A DNA stretch of 64,000 nt from Epiperipatus broadwayi. Taxonomy: Eukaryota > Onychophora > Udeonychophora > Euonychophora > Peripatidae. The notes under the pieces are model-generated. The model was given only the letters and a program-made list of their open reading frames with translations, made no database searches and was not told where the DNA came from. The DNA lies in assembly GCA_028023455.1 (NCBI GenBank), contig JAQFVV010012422.1, positions 9,210,337 to 9,274,336 of the forward strand, in the 5' to 3' direction. The first letter of the stretch is position 1. Each line of letters starts with the position of its first letter. Below, piece after piece: positions 37,291 through 49,539 of this stretch. Position numbers and translations under genes: made by a program.

Positions 37291-37585
37291 ATTTGTGTAG
37301 AGTCATAATTAACATTTAAAAGATCACTATATAATTTGTATGGATGTAACTGGTCACAATTATTACAATACTCCAATTATATTTTATTATTATTTTTCTT
37401 CTTCTCCTCTTGGTGTTAATATGATCTTAATCATATATAAATATTAATGAAATAAACTACCTTATATTCTTTTTATTAATTAATAAAAAAGTATTTTTTT
37501 TTGTATATAACGAAATATAAGTCATTAAATAAAGAAAATTAGTAGTTTGTTTTTTATGCTTGACTTGCATTTTTTTTTTGGACAG

Positions 37586-37822
37586 CCTTATCATGTCGCA
37601 TTTGTTCTCTTTAAAATGGGACCATCAGCTCATCCTCGCTCTTGGATCTTACAAAAGTCAATAGACTTTGGAAGAACATATACTACATGGCAATACTTTA
37701 CAGGGTCAGTGGAAGAATGTTTAACAAGATATGGAACACAAGCTAATGTGACTCCGACCAAAGATGATGAAGTTCTCTGTAGTACAGAGTATTCCAAATT
37801 AGACATTTTAGAATTCAAAGAA
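37586..37822 (+). CDS. laminin alpha-like subunit, main LamNT exon
   Basis: This exon has 79 codons, phase 0 at both ends, with acceptor T-rich then GGACAG and donor GAA|GTAAGT. It reads PYHVAFVLFKMG, HPRSWILQKSIDFGRTYTTW, QYF, EECLTRYG, and KDDEVLCSTEYSKLDILEFKE. The pattern HVAY-V-L-K, P-R-P-x-x-W-x-L-E-R-S-x-D-x-G, P-W-Q-Y/F, D/E-C-L, D-D-x-V-(I/L)-C-(T/S)-x-E-Y-S is diagnostic of LamNT in laminin alpha chains. The segment after EYS, normally PLENGE and needed for network polymerisation, reads ILEFKE here. An ATG at 37547 is in intron sequence and is not a start. Confidence 0.9.
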
Positions 37823-38008
37823 GTAAGTCAATTAGTTAAAAAAATTTCACAATAAATGCACACACAGATATGCCAGATTTTTTAGATACTCAAAAAAAAA
37901 ATGTATACCTTAATTTCAAGTTATGAAGAAAAAAAAAGAATACTATAAACAAACCATACTGTGTAGAACTAGACAAGAAAATAAAAGTAGAAATATCAAT
38001 ATAAAACA

Positions 38009-38328
38009 TTTAATATATAAGGTCTATGAGCACAGACATTCATACAGCCCACCACTCTATCTCATAACACTGATACACTTGAACACATATATGTCAAAAA
38101 GATAAATTATCACCAATATACTATTTCATGCTAAACCAGCAATCATCAGTTGGTCCAGATTATCATTTCTACACATAATCTGGACCAACTGATGATTGCT
38201 AGTTTAGCATGAAATACATATATTAGTGATAATTTATCTTTTCGACATATATGTGTTCAAGTGTATCAGTGTTATGAGATAGAGTGGTGGGTTGTGTGAA
38301 AGTCTGTACTTTTATACCCTATATATTA
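38009..38328. mobile_element. fold-back element family B, full palindrome
   Basis: Two arms of about 150 bases face each other around a centre near 38164. GAGCACAGACATTCATACAG through CAATCATCAGTTGGTCCAGA is mirrored by TCTGGACCAACTGATGATTG through GTGTGAAAGTCTGTAC. The loop is about 14 bases. The arms differ at few positions, so this copy is younger than the single-arm copies at 12797 and 23143. It lies just downstream of the main LamNT exon. Confidence 0.85.
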
Positions 38329-40549
38329 CATATATAGATACAGGTATATAATAAGACTGTATTTCAGTTACAAAACATTTAAATAACTTTACTTACAGGT
38401 AATTGTGTCATTATTGATAATGTATATTTTTATGTGGTTGTAATAGTAGAGGAAGTGGTAAAATGGATAATATCCTCATTCCATATCATATTTTTGTTTT
38501 CTTACAGTCAGAAAATAATATTTTAACATCAGACATTTTATTCTTTTAACATTTGATATTTTAGACATTTTCTAAAATATGAATCATAATTTTCCATTTC
38601 ATTAATCGAGAATAATAGTAGAAAATATAGAGGATTATCACTAAATAGCAAGACCTATTAAAAAAGGAATTAAATCAACAAAAAATTTGTAAAATTTGAT
38701 TAAATTTCTTTTTTGTTCATTAGTAGAAAAATAATGTAACATAAATAATTGACAATTTTTTTAAAAATAATAATCTATAATTATTGTTCTATAGACATAC
38801 TTTATAGGATTTTTTCTTGAATATCAGACGAGTCAAAATTTAAAACAAAGACACATTTTTATCAGACAATTTTTAATAAAACATACATAAATAGTAGTTT
38901 TATGGCTTTCTAAAATGTTAGACTTGTAAGAAGTTAACCTTTTTAAAAATCTTGATTCCTTTTTTGGCAACTTTTTTCAGGGCTTCTTTTTTTAAGTCTC
39001 TTCCTTATGCTGACTTCTGTGCAATTTTTTCCTGAAGTTTTAATTGAATTTTTTTTTTTATAAATACTTCAGCAGGATTTATTGGAATCTATAAACATCA
39101 TCTTATACAAGTGATTTACTTCTAGTTTAATTCATCCTTATAAGTTTCACTTGGAATGATTGGAACACAGGATCAATAATTTCTGAGACTGTAAAATGGC
39201 TTAGTCTAAATTCTTCTTTATTAATCATCAAAAAGTGCTTTAAGTAGAGAATTCTCTGTTTTATAATTTTATCATACAAAATTTTCTCTAGTTCCATTCT
39301 TGTTTAGATATCATTTCTATTCAAGCTTTGAAATCATTTCTCTTGTTGATCTTGGTTTGCATTCAATCAAAATTTTGATTAATTTTGAACCTATTTATCA
39401 ACCCCATCTTGAATAAATCTTTATAATAGATATGAATCATTAGTGATGAACCTTTAGTTGTCATATTCTGGTGTGATGCTCTAATGTTGCTGCTTTGTAA
39501 TAGGGTAACTCGGATTGCCGAGACCATATTAGGTATATATGAAGAGACTTTTAGTGGCTTATTTTTTTTCCATAAATATTCCAGGTCAATATATAATTCC
39601 CACTTCTTAGTGCATAAATCTTTCTCACTTATGGGTTGCATTCTTTTCAGAGCTTGCAAAAATAAAAAATAGACACTAAATGATAAATCAGATCTATGAA
39701 TGTCTTACATTCAAACAACATTAATAAAAACAAAACAGTAGAAGGAATAAAACAAAAGCAAATTTTTTTTAAATATTACTTGGAATTCAAAGAAAGGTTC
39801 TGTGGATAATTTTAGTAGTACAAAAAAAAATCTTTAATCTCATTCTTTTTCCCATTAAGTCATTTAAACTCCCACATTTTTGAGTTTCTTCAATCAATTT
39901 ATTTATCCATATAATATTTCCCCCAAGTATTAATGTACTTATAGGTTAAAGAAAGGAAGGGATGGGAGAGTTAAATCCCAACAATGACAGCAATGAAACA
40001 TTTTATTCCAAAAAATATTCAATTTTTACAGATGTATGCCTATGCAAACATTGCTGTGTATTTTGCTTCAGCTCTACCACCTATGGTCAATTTGAGTAAT
40101 CAATTACATGTTAAATGTAGGTAAATCCATGACCAATCTGTTCTACTCATGCCACCAAAATAATTTCTGGCTTATGGCCTTTATCATAGATGATCTAAAA
40201 TATCTGAATGTTCTGAATTGGATGTATGTTTCTTTTAGCAGTCATTGAACAGGGATTGAATAAACATTACATGTAGCACTTATTGATTACATAAGTTTAC
40301 AATAGGTAGCCAGAGCTATTCTTTTGAAAAGCACTGTGTAAGACAGGGTCATGTGATGTTTTGTTTTTATAATTATTATAAATGTAGTATTGATTCATGG
40401 GTAAAAATAGTATGGTGCCTGTTGTGTTTGGCTTATAGGTTCAGGTCCAAACCAACAGACAAATGATGACAAACTACTCAACAATTAATATGTATAATTT
40501 ATTAGTTACAAAAATATATGCGTATGTTAGTTAATAAAATATATAAATA
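38329..40549. other. intron DNA with an unassigned decayed coding stretch
   Basis: Around 38940-39660 the minus strand has broken frames rich in Lys (the longest at 39363-39659), which could be an old transposon ORF, but I cannot match it to a family with confidence. The rest is AT-rich and featureless. Confidence 0.35.
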
Positions 40550-40975
40550 TGGTTTATAAAAGTTAATGCTGAGGTATTCATGCTGAGTAATGGAACTCAC
40601 TTCCAGCTATATAAGTATCCTGTCTTGTGAGTTCAAGTAAGATTCTTTTGGCTGCACTTAGACAGCTTGCCTCGAATCGGTTGCGGACATAGCAGTTTCC
40701 AACCTCACTGTGCAAATATTGCAATAATAATGAGAAATACCTTTGCTGATGGCAGGTTTTATTAGAGAGCATGTTCAGTCATTTAGGTTGACAGAATTAA
40801 TTGCTCTCTGCCTTGTCTCTAAAAAGGTTGACTATTTAATATCAGATCTCCTACCTTACTGGAAACATTCAGATTATGTGCGCAAACCCCCAATGAAGGA
40901 TTTACTCCCATTGGATAGTGACCGGGTGCTAGCCAATCAGGCAAAGAATCTAGAATAGTCCACTTCTAAAGGCAA
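40550..40975 (+). repeat. LTR-like GC-richer block with TATA element
   Basis: CAGCTATATAAGTATCCTGT near 40604 has a TATA element, followed by GC-richer DNA with no long ORF up to about 40975. It resembles the U3/R part of an LTR, but no paired copy or clean ends were found. Confidence 0.25.
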
Positions 40976-41969
40976 ACCCAGATATGACAGTGCCAAATTT
41001 AATATTGCTAGAGCCATAAATAATATTTTTACTTATAGTAAATAAAAATGCAGTGTGTTTAAAAAAATGCAGAATCATTGGCAATTCACTATAAGCTACA
41101 TTGTCCTTAAGAAATTTGTATTTAGCAGAAATCATTAGTATTATTATGTTGATTTCTCATTAAAACCTTGCACAATTTAATACAATGGTAGAATGATAGA
41201 TAGAAGAATTAAAGGTTGTTAGATCATTTTCCAGCTAAATAAATTTAAAATATTTTAATTTAGATAATTGAATGGAATTATTGGCCTCAAAATGTCACAT
41301 GAACGCTTAGGCAATTATTCGTTAAAATACTTTTGATAAACACAGGTTTATCATTAAACAGATCTGTAACTGAAATGGTATTAACTGCCATTAAGTTATG
41401 TAAAGTCAAAAACAATGAAAGAGAAAATGGACGTTATATAACTTCGTGAAAGGTAGTTACTTTCATTTCAATTATAGATATTTTAAAAAGTTATAATTAT
41501 TTATTATTATATTAAAAAGATTAGTAGATGAAAATTTTATTTTCTGAGCTGATTCTTGTATAGTTTGACAACAAAATTTCATTAGTTTGTCAGGACCTGT
41601 AATTAAATTATGGAAATGTCATTGATGGTGATTATCCTTAATGGTAACTGCTTGTACTAGCTATGTCATAATACTTCTTAAAATAATATCATCTGATGTT
41701 AGCATTTTAAAAAAAAATTTACCACAATTAATATAAGAGCTATTGTTTGATAGTATGTAATGGGAATTATCATGGGTTCATCAATTTACCCTAATATTTG
41801 CTGATTGTTGAAAGTTATTCCTGCAAAGAGTAATTATAAAGTTTGTAATAAATTTGCTTAATATCTTGTAGCAAGCCAAACATTTGAAGCGCTTTCTCCT
41901 TCCAATATCAAATAGATGATAACTGACTCCCAAAATCTGCAAATTTTGTAATTCCAATGATGAAATAAA
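40976..41969. other. intron DNA, no feature seen
   Basis: AT-rich, with no recognised element. Confidence 0.4.
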
Positions 41970-42071
41970 TTAGCCGAGATGTTATCGCAGCTGCCTTGCA
42001 AGCAAGTAGTTGGTTGCAGATGGTTGTGGGTTCGAATCCCGACTGATGCTATGACATATGACAAAAAAAAA
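41970..42071 (+). mobile_element. tRNA-derived SINE, copy 3
   Basis: It contains TTAGCCGAGATG, GCAGCTGCCTTGCAAGCAAG, a perfect B box GGTTCGAATCC (42029-42039), GATGCTATGACATATG and an A9-10 tail. It shares order and wording with copies 1 and 2. It lies about 425 bases upstream of a laminin exon. Confidence 0.85.
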
Positions 42072-42495
42072 ATTCAACTAAATTCAAAATATTTCAAATA
42101 AATTTAGTCAACAAAATGTGGCAGCATTGAAGCCTCATTGTCTACTCCATCATTACAGATGAATAAACATTACATTGTGCATTCTGAATTGGATTTTTAT
42201 CATGCCAATAATATAATAGTTCATCTATAAGTCAACCTTGTTTTTAAAAGAATTGATTAAGTTGTCTAGGACTAATTTCTTTGTGGTTTTTATATATAAA
42301 AGATTAGAATTTCAGTTTTAAAACTGCTTTATTATATAATAGTTATTAATTGAAATATATATTTGTATAACTTATTTTTTAAATCATAAATATTGGTGTA
42401 AACTTTATTATTAAAATCATTTTGCAATTTGAATATTTTTCTTTTTTTGTTTGTAAAACTTTACGTGATATTTTTTATCCCCTCCCACTTTCTAG

Positions 42496-42555
42496 ATTTA
42501 TGTTCGATTAATTACCAACCGACCTGGAGCCTCTAACATTTCAAAAACCTTGAAG
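42496..42555 (+). CDS. laminin alpha-like subunit, small LamNT exon
   Basis: This exon has 20 codons, phase 0, with acceptor CCCACTTTCTAG and donor AAG|GTAATG. It reads IYVRLITNRPGASNISKTLK. Laminin alpha chains have here a strand of the form I-x-V-S-L-(V/I)-N-G-R-P-G-A, and the N-R-P-G-A core is retained. It follows the ILEFKE end of the preceding exon without a gap relative to the family. Confidence 0.85.
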
Positions 42556-42844
42556 GTAATGGCTATTTTTTTTTGTGTGTTTATAGTAAGTAAATTCTTT
42601 TCCATTTATTTTTAGGCTTATTTTATTTTAATTTCAAAATATTTTGATTTGTTGGCGAGTCATCAAAGATTTTACAGCGGATAATGATCATTGACAAAGT
42701 CAAAACATTTTGAAAATTAATAAAATAAGTTTAAAAAAATTGGAATGTTGATGCAAATAATTTAAAATTTAGAAGTTTAACAGCTTTATCATTTGTTTTC
42801 TTACAGAATTAATTCACTTTTTTTTTTTTATATACTATAATTAG

Positions 42845-42940
42845 AAATGGAGTAATGCAACCAACGTCCGTTTGATATTTCAAGAATTTTACACATTTCA
42901 TGCCAATGTGCGTGAAACCGATAGCAGTGTTGCTAAGCGG
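42845..42940 (+). CDS. laminin alpha-like subunit, LamNT C-terminal exon
   Basis: This exon has 32 codons, phase 0, with acceptor ATAATTAG and donor CGG|GTAAGA. It reads KWSNATNVRLIFQEFYTFHA and ends SSVAKR. The ATN-(V/I)-R-L-R-F motif and the (V/T)-x-(R/K)-R end before the FYYSI block are hallmarks of the last part of LamNT. The intron before it is only 289 bases, by far the shortest in the gene segment. Confidence 0.85.
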
Positions 42941-43504
42941 GTAAGAGTTCGTTTTTATTCATTATTTTTTAAAAATATATCTACTTACATTCCTTTATGT
43001 TAGATGATGTGAGTTCAAATTCCAATCCAAGCCAAATAAACATGAAATGATTTTCGATGAATTTTCCTTTCAAATAACCAGTTCTTGATCAGTAAAACAA
43101 GGATGGTCACCCTCAATTAGTGGTTGTTAAAAGTCTTTCCTTTGCAGGGGATTATTTAAAGATTATTTTACATTTTTGTTGTTACAGTTTCTTCTCAAAG
43201 ACAAATATGTAATTAATAATGATTGCATGTAAAATCAAGCATTTGAATATATATTTGATTGATATATTTAGATTTGCATTATTAATAAAGTACTTGTTGG
43301 TTAATTTTTTCAAAAGATAATTGAAATCAAAAAATACAAACTCAAATATAAGCATTTTATCTTTACTTCAAAGTTATACATATACTAATTATAAGAAATA
43401 ATAGATATATATTTACTATTATTATTTTTTTGATGTATTGAAAGCAGCATTTGAACCGGAGAAATGGTATCACAATTTTATTAAACAGCACTCTCTTATA
43501 CATG
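42941..43504. other. intron DNA, no feature seen
   Basis: AT-rich, with no recognised element. Confidence 0.4.
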
Positions 43505-44525
43505 GCAGTAGTATTTTGAACAGGTGGAAGTAATATTTTGATCATCTTTTAAATAAAGATACAAGACTTAGGATAATGACTTTTAATGATATATTCATTT
43601 TATCTGCTTATTTAGATAATGAAGTCAAAACAGCTCTTGGAAAGGTTGCAGGTCTTGATAAAATATATATGAGAAGTTTTAAAATATGGTAGTGATATGT
43701 TAGCTTCAAAAATATTGGAATTTTCTTAGAAATATCTGAATACATGAAATTGTGCCATTTGATCTCAAGGATGCTTTTATTGTTTCAATTTTTACAAACA
43801 AAGGAAGCAGACGAGATTGCAGTAATTTATTGTGCAATATTATTACAGCAAAAATATTTTCAATAATTTTATTGAATAGGTTTTTTCCAGTTACAGAAGA
43901 ATGGTTACCAGAGTTTGGTTTTAGAGAATTAAGAAACAATATAGTCATTTGCCAAGCAAATGCAAGAAAGATGTTGGAAACAAAAGAATGATTTATATAT
44001 TGATTTTATTAATTTGATCAAGGCATTTGATTCAATTAACAGATTTATGATATTGTTTGAAATTAGTTGTGTGCCAAAATTTATTTGTATTATGCAATTT
44101 CAACATGTTGGAATGAGAGGAAGTGTTATTACAATAAGTGGAAAAACAAGCATTTGAAATAAATGAGAATATGTACTTGTTCCAACACTGCTTTGAATTT
44201 TTATGACAGTGATCTTTGGAATTATTTATAAGCAGCTTAATCAAACAAGGAACAAGATATGATTCAGGGTTGAGAGTGAAATTTTTAATTTGAATCCATT
44301 AAAGTGAAAACAAGAGCTTCTTGGATTCTGGATTTTCAGATTACTTACGATTGGGCTATTTTTTTCAGTTCGAAAGAGATTTAAAGAATGTTTTGAATTT
44401 TAGTTTACTAATTAATGCTAAAAAACTTAAGTTTTTTATCACTCAATGATGAAAGAAAAATCTTCAGAAACTTTTAGCTTGGATAGTTATCAATCTAAAA
44501 ATGTAAAACAGTTTAAATACTGTAA
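43505..44525 (+). pseudogene. decayed non-LTR reverse transcriptase, fingers and palm part
   Basis: The + strand, with shifts, gives LNRWK and YFDHLLNKDTRL, then KTALGKVAGLDKIY (family form K-A-x-G-x-D-G-I), TNKGSRRDCSNL (K-K-G-x-x-x-x-C-x-N-Y-R), AKIFSIILLNRFFPVTEEWL, then LYIDFINLIKAFDSINR (motif A, FxDxxKAFDSVNR) and GVPKFI-like ISCVPKFICIM. Stops and shifts occur throughout, and the catalytic motif C is not found. It is likely the same family as the C-terminal piece at 49540-50600 on the other strand. It is a dead fragment inside the 19-kb laminin intron. Confidence 0.8.
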
Positions 44526-47397
44526 AGGTGTGAAAAGTAGAGCTGCTTTAACCTACCCAAGAGATGCAGATAGAGGGGTTCGAACCTCCCCTACTCCTCC
44601 AGATTGCTATTAAGTGACTTACTCCCCAAACCTCACTAGAATTTATTGTCTAGGTATGCCTGGTAGTCATAGAGAGATGAGGCCACAAAAAGAAATTTGA
44701 ACATATATATAATGACCAGGTTTACTGAAGAAAAACTATGCTACAGTATTTTAATAATAGTGAATGAAAGACAAAAGAAAAACCTTATTATTTTATACTC
44801 ACAGAGTACATTCAATTGATTAATTATGCTGCAGACTATTTCCCTGCAACCCTATCCAGATATGAAAGACCCTTTAAAGAAAAAAAAACAAATTCACATA
44901 GTAAGTTGGGAATATTTCTAATCAGTGGACATATTACATGATTGAAAGAGACAGACATGATGTATTATGGTGAGAGTACATGATTTGGATAGCCGGCCAA
45001 ACTAATTAAGATATTCTTAGGAAAGCATTGACATACCACCCTCTGATACTAACCAAAATTCAAATAGTGACACCCCCCCCCTACAGATATTTTCAGTCTT
45101 GATTGAAACATTTCAATAATATTTTGTAGAGAAGATTTTTGAAATAAATATAAATATAAAATATTGTGGCCTAAGGTGATCGAATATTGTGGGAATGATG
45201 AGTCCCGAGACACAATGGTTACCAAGAAGCTATCATGAGACTGGATAACTCTTTGTCTCTAAAGTGGGTTAGAGAGAATGGAATTCGTTCACTAACCGCA
45301 TGATTCGAAATCAGGGATGGAGTTTATTGCTTATGTCCAGTTATATATATATATATTTGAAAGTGATGAGACCCAATTTTATTAATCTTCATTGCAATCC
45401 TGAGGCAGGTAGGTATATTAGCCTATGTAGACTTGATGAGAAAAGTGCTGAGATGTGTAGAGATATACCCACAGATGACCTAGTACACAATATATAAATA
45501 TGGTCAAATGACCTTTAAATTAAAAAAAAAAAAACTTAGTTGGTAAACATATACAAAACATTATGAAAGTCTAACCAAGCAGAAAAATCCCTTATAAAAT
45601 AATTTTTTTTTAATAAAATTAAAATCACTTATGCAAAGGGGTGGATGTGTTAAAAATAAGTTAATGTTCAGCCAGTCTACCACAGAGTTAATACAATTTT
45701 TTTTCTAAAACTTTAATATCGGTAAATACAGCGACTGTACTCTCTCTTTTACAGTTAGATGAAAAATGAGTTTTATGTTATTTTACATTCTTTAAAAAAA
45801 TACACATATATATTTGTATCCTTTTGAATTGAATTAAAGAGAAACGTATGGCAAAGAAATATAGGTAAGGGTTAGGGTTTAATTAAAATGGCTTAATTAA
45901 ATTGTGTTCTGTTAAAAAACTGCAACCAAATATATAATTGATAGGTATCTAATAAAAAATCAGTTTATGAGATGTAAATTTTTAGTAAGAAATAGCTGAA
46001 GGATACATTAATTAAAATGCTTTAATTAAATTATTTTGTGTAAAAAAACAAATTATCAAAAGGAAAGAATTTCAGGTAATGAAAGAAATATAATTAGTGT
46101 AAAATAAATACTAATTAAATTTACAAAGTTCAAAATTGAACTGATAAGCCATTCTTCACCCCAAACCACTCTATTGGCTAGATTTCTTCAGAAAGAACGA
46201 AAGATTCAGGAAATATTAAAACTGTAGCAAAAAAAAATGGCTCTTTTCCTTTGTCTACAAAGTCTTGGAAGAAAACTGTGAAGCAGGGGAAGGAATCCAG
46301 AAGATGACATTTTATTTCCAGGATCTCAGCTCCTAAGGCCAATAAGATTACTAAGGACTTGAGAATATCACCCTGATCTTATAATATATTTTAAAATGCT
46401 TTAAGAGCTGTTAGACTGAAGAGACAGTGATGGTACTATAAGGTAAATTACTGCTCTAAGTATTTAGTGAATAGACTTAGTAGGAAATTACTAGTCCTGG
46501 CTTAGTTATTGTGTGCATCCTTAATAGAATAGCTTATATCTATTTAGAACAGCGTGCATATATCATTTTGTGCAAATATTGTGAAACTTTGTATATTCAA
46601 GACAATTTAAACAAATGTGTAAATATGGTTACAGGTCCAACACAATTGGGGGGGGGGATGGGCATTATTGAATTAGTATCTCTATTTATTCTGAAAATAT
46701 TTTTTATTCTTACACCATGAAATTCAAGGAGTTTTCTTTAGCAAATTAGGAGTTATGACATAGCAAATATAAAATCAGAATTCTGAGGTCATGATAAGAG
46801 AAATTTATATTTAAATTAAAAGATCTTTATAAAAGAAAGAATAGTAATAACATTTATAGCTAATATTAAAGTTAATATTAATATGCTGTGAATAATTTTT
46901 AGTGTTTTATTTCCTTTTAAATATGTATTACATTTTTTTATCTCTTCTTAAGTTAATATTTTTTTTTGTTTACGAACTTTAAAACAAATATAATTTAAAA
47001 TTAAATTCTTGTTCATTTAATAATCAATATTTTTTATAACTTTAATATACACATATTGGAACTCGTAAGTTAAATAAAATCTAATTAAATGAATTTTCTC
47101 CAAAATGGCTACATATTTGCTTATGCATATATATTATTTTTTTAAGTGTTGGATTCATCTCTAAGTATCATATAAAGTGTGTAACTCCAAACCTAAGTAA
47201 ATGTAGTTATCACACAAACCCTGTGACATTATCCATTACCATGTTTTCTTTTGAGCTAGTGGAAGATGAATGGAGGGGTCAGTATCTAAAAAGCTAGGGA
47301 GGGTTTGAATCTGACCTATAGATATTTCTCATTTTAAAGATGCTACTCTAATTTATAATATGGCAGATATTTTTTAAAATAATAAGTAGTGTCTATA
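44526..47397. other. intron DNA, partly repeat-like, unassigned
   Basis: GC-richer patches at 44540-44680 and 45170-45480 look like repeat fragments; the first has GGTTCGAACC, a B-box-like palindrome. A C9 run lies at about 45072 and a G9 run at about 46648. No coding content was recognised. Confidence 0.35.
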
Positions 47398-47535
47398 GTG
47401 GCAAGGAATAGATTATCTCTGTACTTAGACATGTTTGATGAGAATGATGGTCAGGAAATATGACTGGATATTCAGTCTAACCATCATTAATAGGGTATTA
47501 AGTTTTAAAAATAATCTATTGTTATTCCTAACACC
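47398..47535. mobile_element. hairpin element G
   Basis: GGCAAGGAATAGATTATCT (left) is mirrored by ATAATCTATTGTTATTCCT (right), and GATGGTCAGGAAATA sits opposite CAGTCTAACCATC in the loop. It is about 130 bases and noncoding. Confidence 0.6.
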
Positions 47536-47954
47536 CATTAATTCTCGGGTTTAAAACCTCTCACGTTCTGATAAAGAATTATAAATATCTAAAAAGAGGA
47601 ATAAAAACTGTAGGCCCATTTGAATAGTATTGTTTTTAACAAAGCATTTTAAATTATAATACCTTGAACTTAATATTAAAAAAGAAAAAAACAGACAATT
47701 CCTTATTCTTTTCAAAGTTAAAAATAAGCTTTTAAAAACATTTTTTTTTATTTCCTATATTTGTTATATTTAAAAGAAAGGAAAATAATTACAAAAGTTT
47801 TGAAAAAATAAAAATAATAATAATAATGCACTTGCAAAGTATTTGCACTTACAGCTTAATAAAATAATAAATAGTAAACTATAAGGGCAATAGTATACTA
47901 TTACAAAAAAGTATAACATGTTTTTGGTGATTCTCAATAGTGCTATTATCAGTA

Positions 47955-49362
47955 TAAAAAAAAGAATTTAGGGTACTTATGTAGAATGCCTGCCATAAGC
48001 TTGCTGAGCATATTATTTTAAATAATCCATTTTCACGGGTTTTCAACATATGGTATAAACAATATTGTTGAATCTAAGTTATTGTATTCAATATTTACTT
48101 TATTTATTTATTAAAATGTTAAAGAAAAGTCCAAAGGGTTGTAATTAAAAAAATGTTAAATGTAAAAGTAGTAAAGAGAATAGAAATAAAATATGATTAA
48201 ACAAACTATAACAAATGTGATTATTCCTGTCAGTGGGCAGACGTCACTTTTTGGGTGAGCATTATTTTATAATTTTGAAAATATTCCATTGCATCTTGTT
48301 CTGTTGATGGAAGATTCTAAATTTTAATCATACTTCCAAAAATGATAGGGCAGATGGAAGATTCTAAATTTTAATCATACTTTCAAAAATGATAGGGCAG
48401 ATGGAAGATTCTAAATTTTAATCATACTTCCAAAAATGATAGGGCAAAAAAGAAATGTTAAAAATAATGATAATTTCAGATAACGAATGTTAAAAAAAAT
48501 CATGATAATTTTACTCACATATTAAATGTTCGCCATGTGTTAACATTGAACGTAATGTTGTGAATAGAATTTATTAAAAAATGTATTCAAATTTTTTAAA
48601 ATTAATATTTAATTTAAAATACATAGGCATTTAATTTAAGTAATTCATATTCAGTGTTGAAGTATTTATTTACATTTTATTTTCCGCAAAATTATTTTTT
48701 CAAACGATCGAAGTATTTGTTTACATTTTTTTCTCAAAATTATTTTCTTGAAGATGTGTAGCTTGTTAACTTTAAGAAAATATATTAACTAATGTATTTT
48801 AAATTATGTTACTTTTAAAAAATTTGAATACATTTTAAAATAAATTCCATTCACAATATAATATTCAAATGTTAACGTGGTAAACCCTTAACATGTGGTG
48901 AATAATTATTACATGGATAAAATTATCATCATTTTTTTTAACATTCATTATCTGAAATTATTATTATTTTTTTTATAATTCTTTTTTATTTTTGGAAGTA
49001 TGATTAAAATTTGGAAACTTCTATCAACAATAAGATGCAGTGGAATATTTTCAAAATTATGGGATAGTGCTCACCTGAAAAGTGATGTCTGTCGGCCAAT
49101 GTAACATTTGTTATAGTTTGCTTAATCATGTTTTATTTTTATTTTCTTGACTGCATTTATATTAATATTTTTTTAATTATAATGCTTTGAACTTTTGTGT
49201 TTATCATTTTAATAAATAAAAAAAAGAAGTAAATATTGAATACGAAAACTTAGAATCAGCCATATTGTTTATACTATATGTAGGAAGCCCTGAAAATGGA
49301 TTATTTAAAATAAAATACCTGGCAAGCTTCCAGTAGGAATATTATATAAGTATTGAATCTAG
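47955..49362. mobile_element. large fold-back element H, 1.4-kb palindrome
   Basis: The outer arms are CATAAGCTTGCTGAGCATAT then TATTTTAAATAATCCATTTT on the left, and AAAATGGATTATTTAAAATA then AATACCTGGCAAGCTTCC on the right. Matches continue inward. TATAACAAATGTGATTATTC and CAGACGTCACTTTTTGGGTG are answered by CACCTGAAAAGTGATGTCTG and ATGTAACATTTGTTATAG. GATAATTTCAGATAACGAAT is answered by ATTCATTATCTGAAATTATT. The centre is near 48700. No ORF of size, so it has no transposase of its own. Arms of this length point to a Foldback-type or very long MITE. Confidence 0.85.
48306..48446. repeat. 47-bp tandem repeat, three units, in one arm of element H
   Basis: Units start at 48306, 48353 and 48400 (GATGGAAGATTCTAAATTTT and onward) and are nearly identical. 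The opposite arm has one unit (about 48990-49030), so the expansion happened on one side only. Confidence 0.95.
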
Positions 49363-49539
49363 AAATAAAACTTCAGTAATGACAAATCAAATCATAAATT
49401 GACTTTGTATGACATGAATCCTAGTGTTTGTAAATCATAATAATTATAAAACACTGGGTGTATATGTGTGCATATAAAATAATAATAAATAACCACCCAT
49501 AAATGAGCATGGTTTCTCCAACCCTCCCAAAAAAGGAAA

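Noticed and set aside
37547-37855. Treating the open frame from ATG 37547 to 37855 as one gene
   Set aside because: Both ends are intron sequence. Splice sites at 37585/37586 and 37822/37823 bound the laminin exon.
39363-39659. 98-codon minus-strand frame as a reverse-transcriptase tail
   Set aside because: A faint similarity to LINE C-terminal regions was considered, but key residues did not line up well enough to report.
44550-44620. GGTTCGAACC as a tRNA or SINE
   Set aside because: The palindrome matches the B box by itself, but no tRNA fold or A box is found on either strand.
45867-45880. Telomere-like GGGTTAGGGTTTA
   Set aside because: Only about two units, inside AT-rich intron DNA, so chance is enough.
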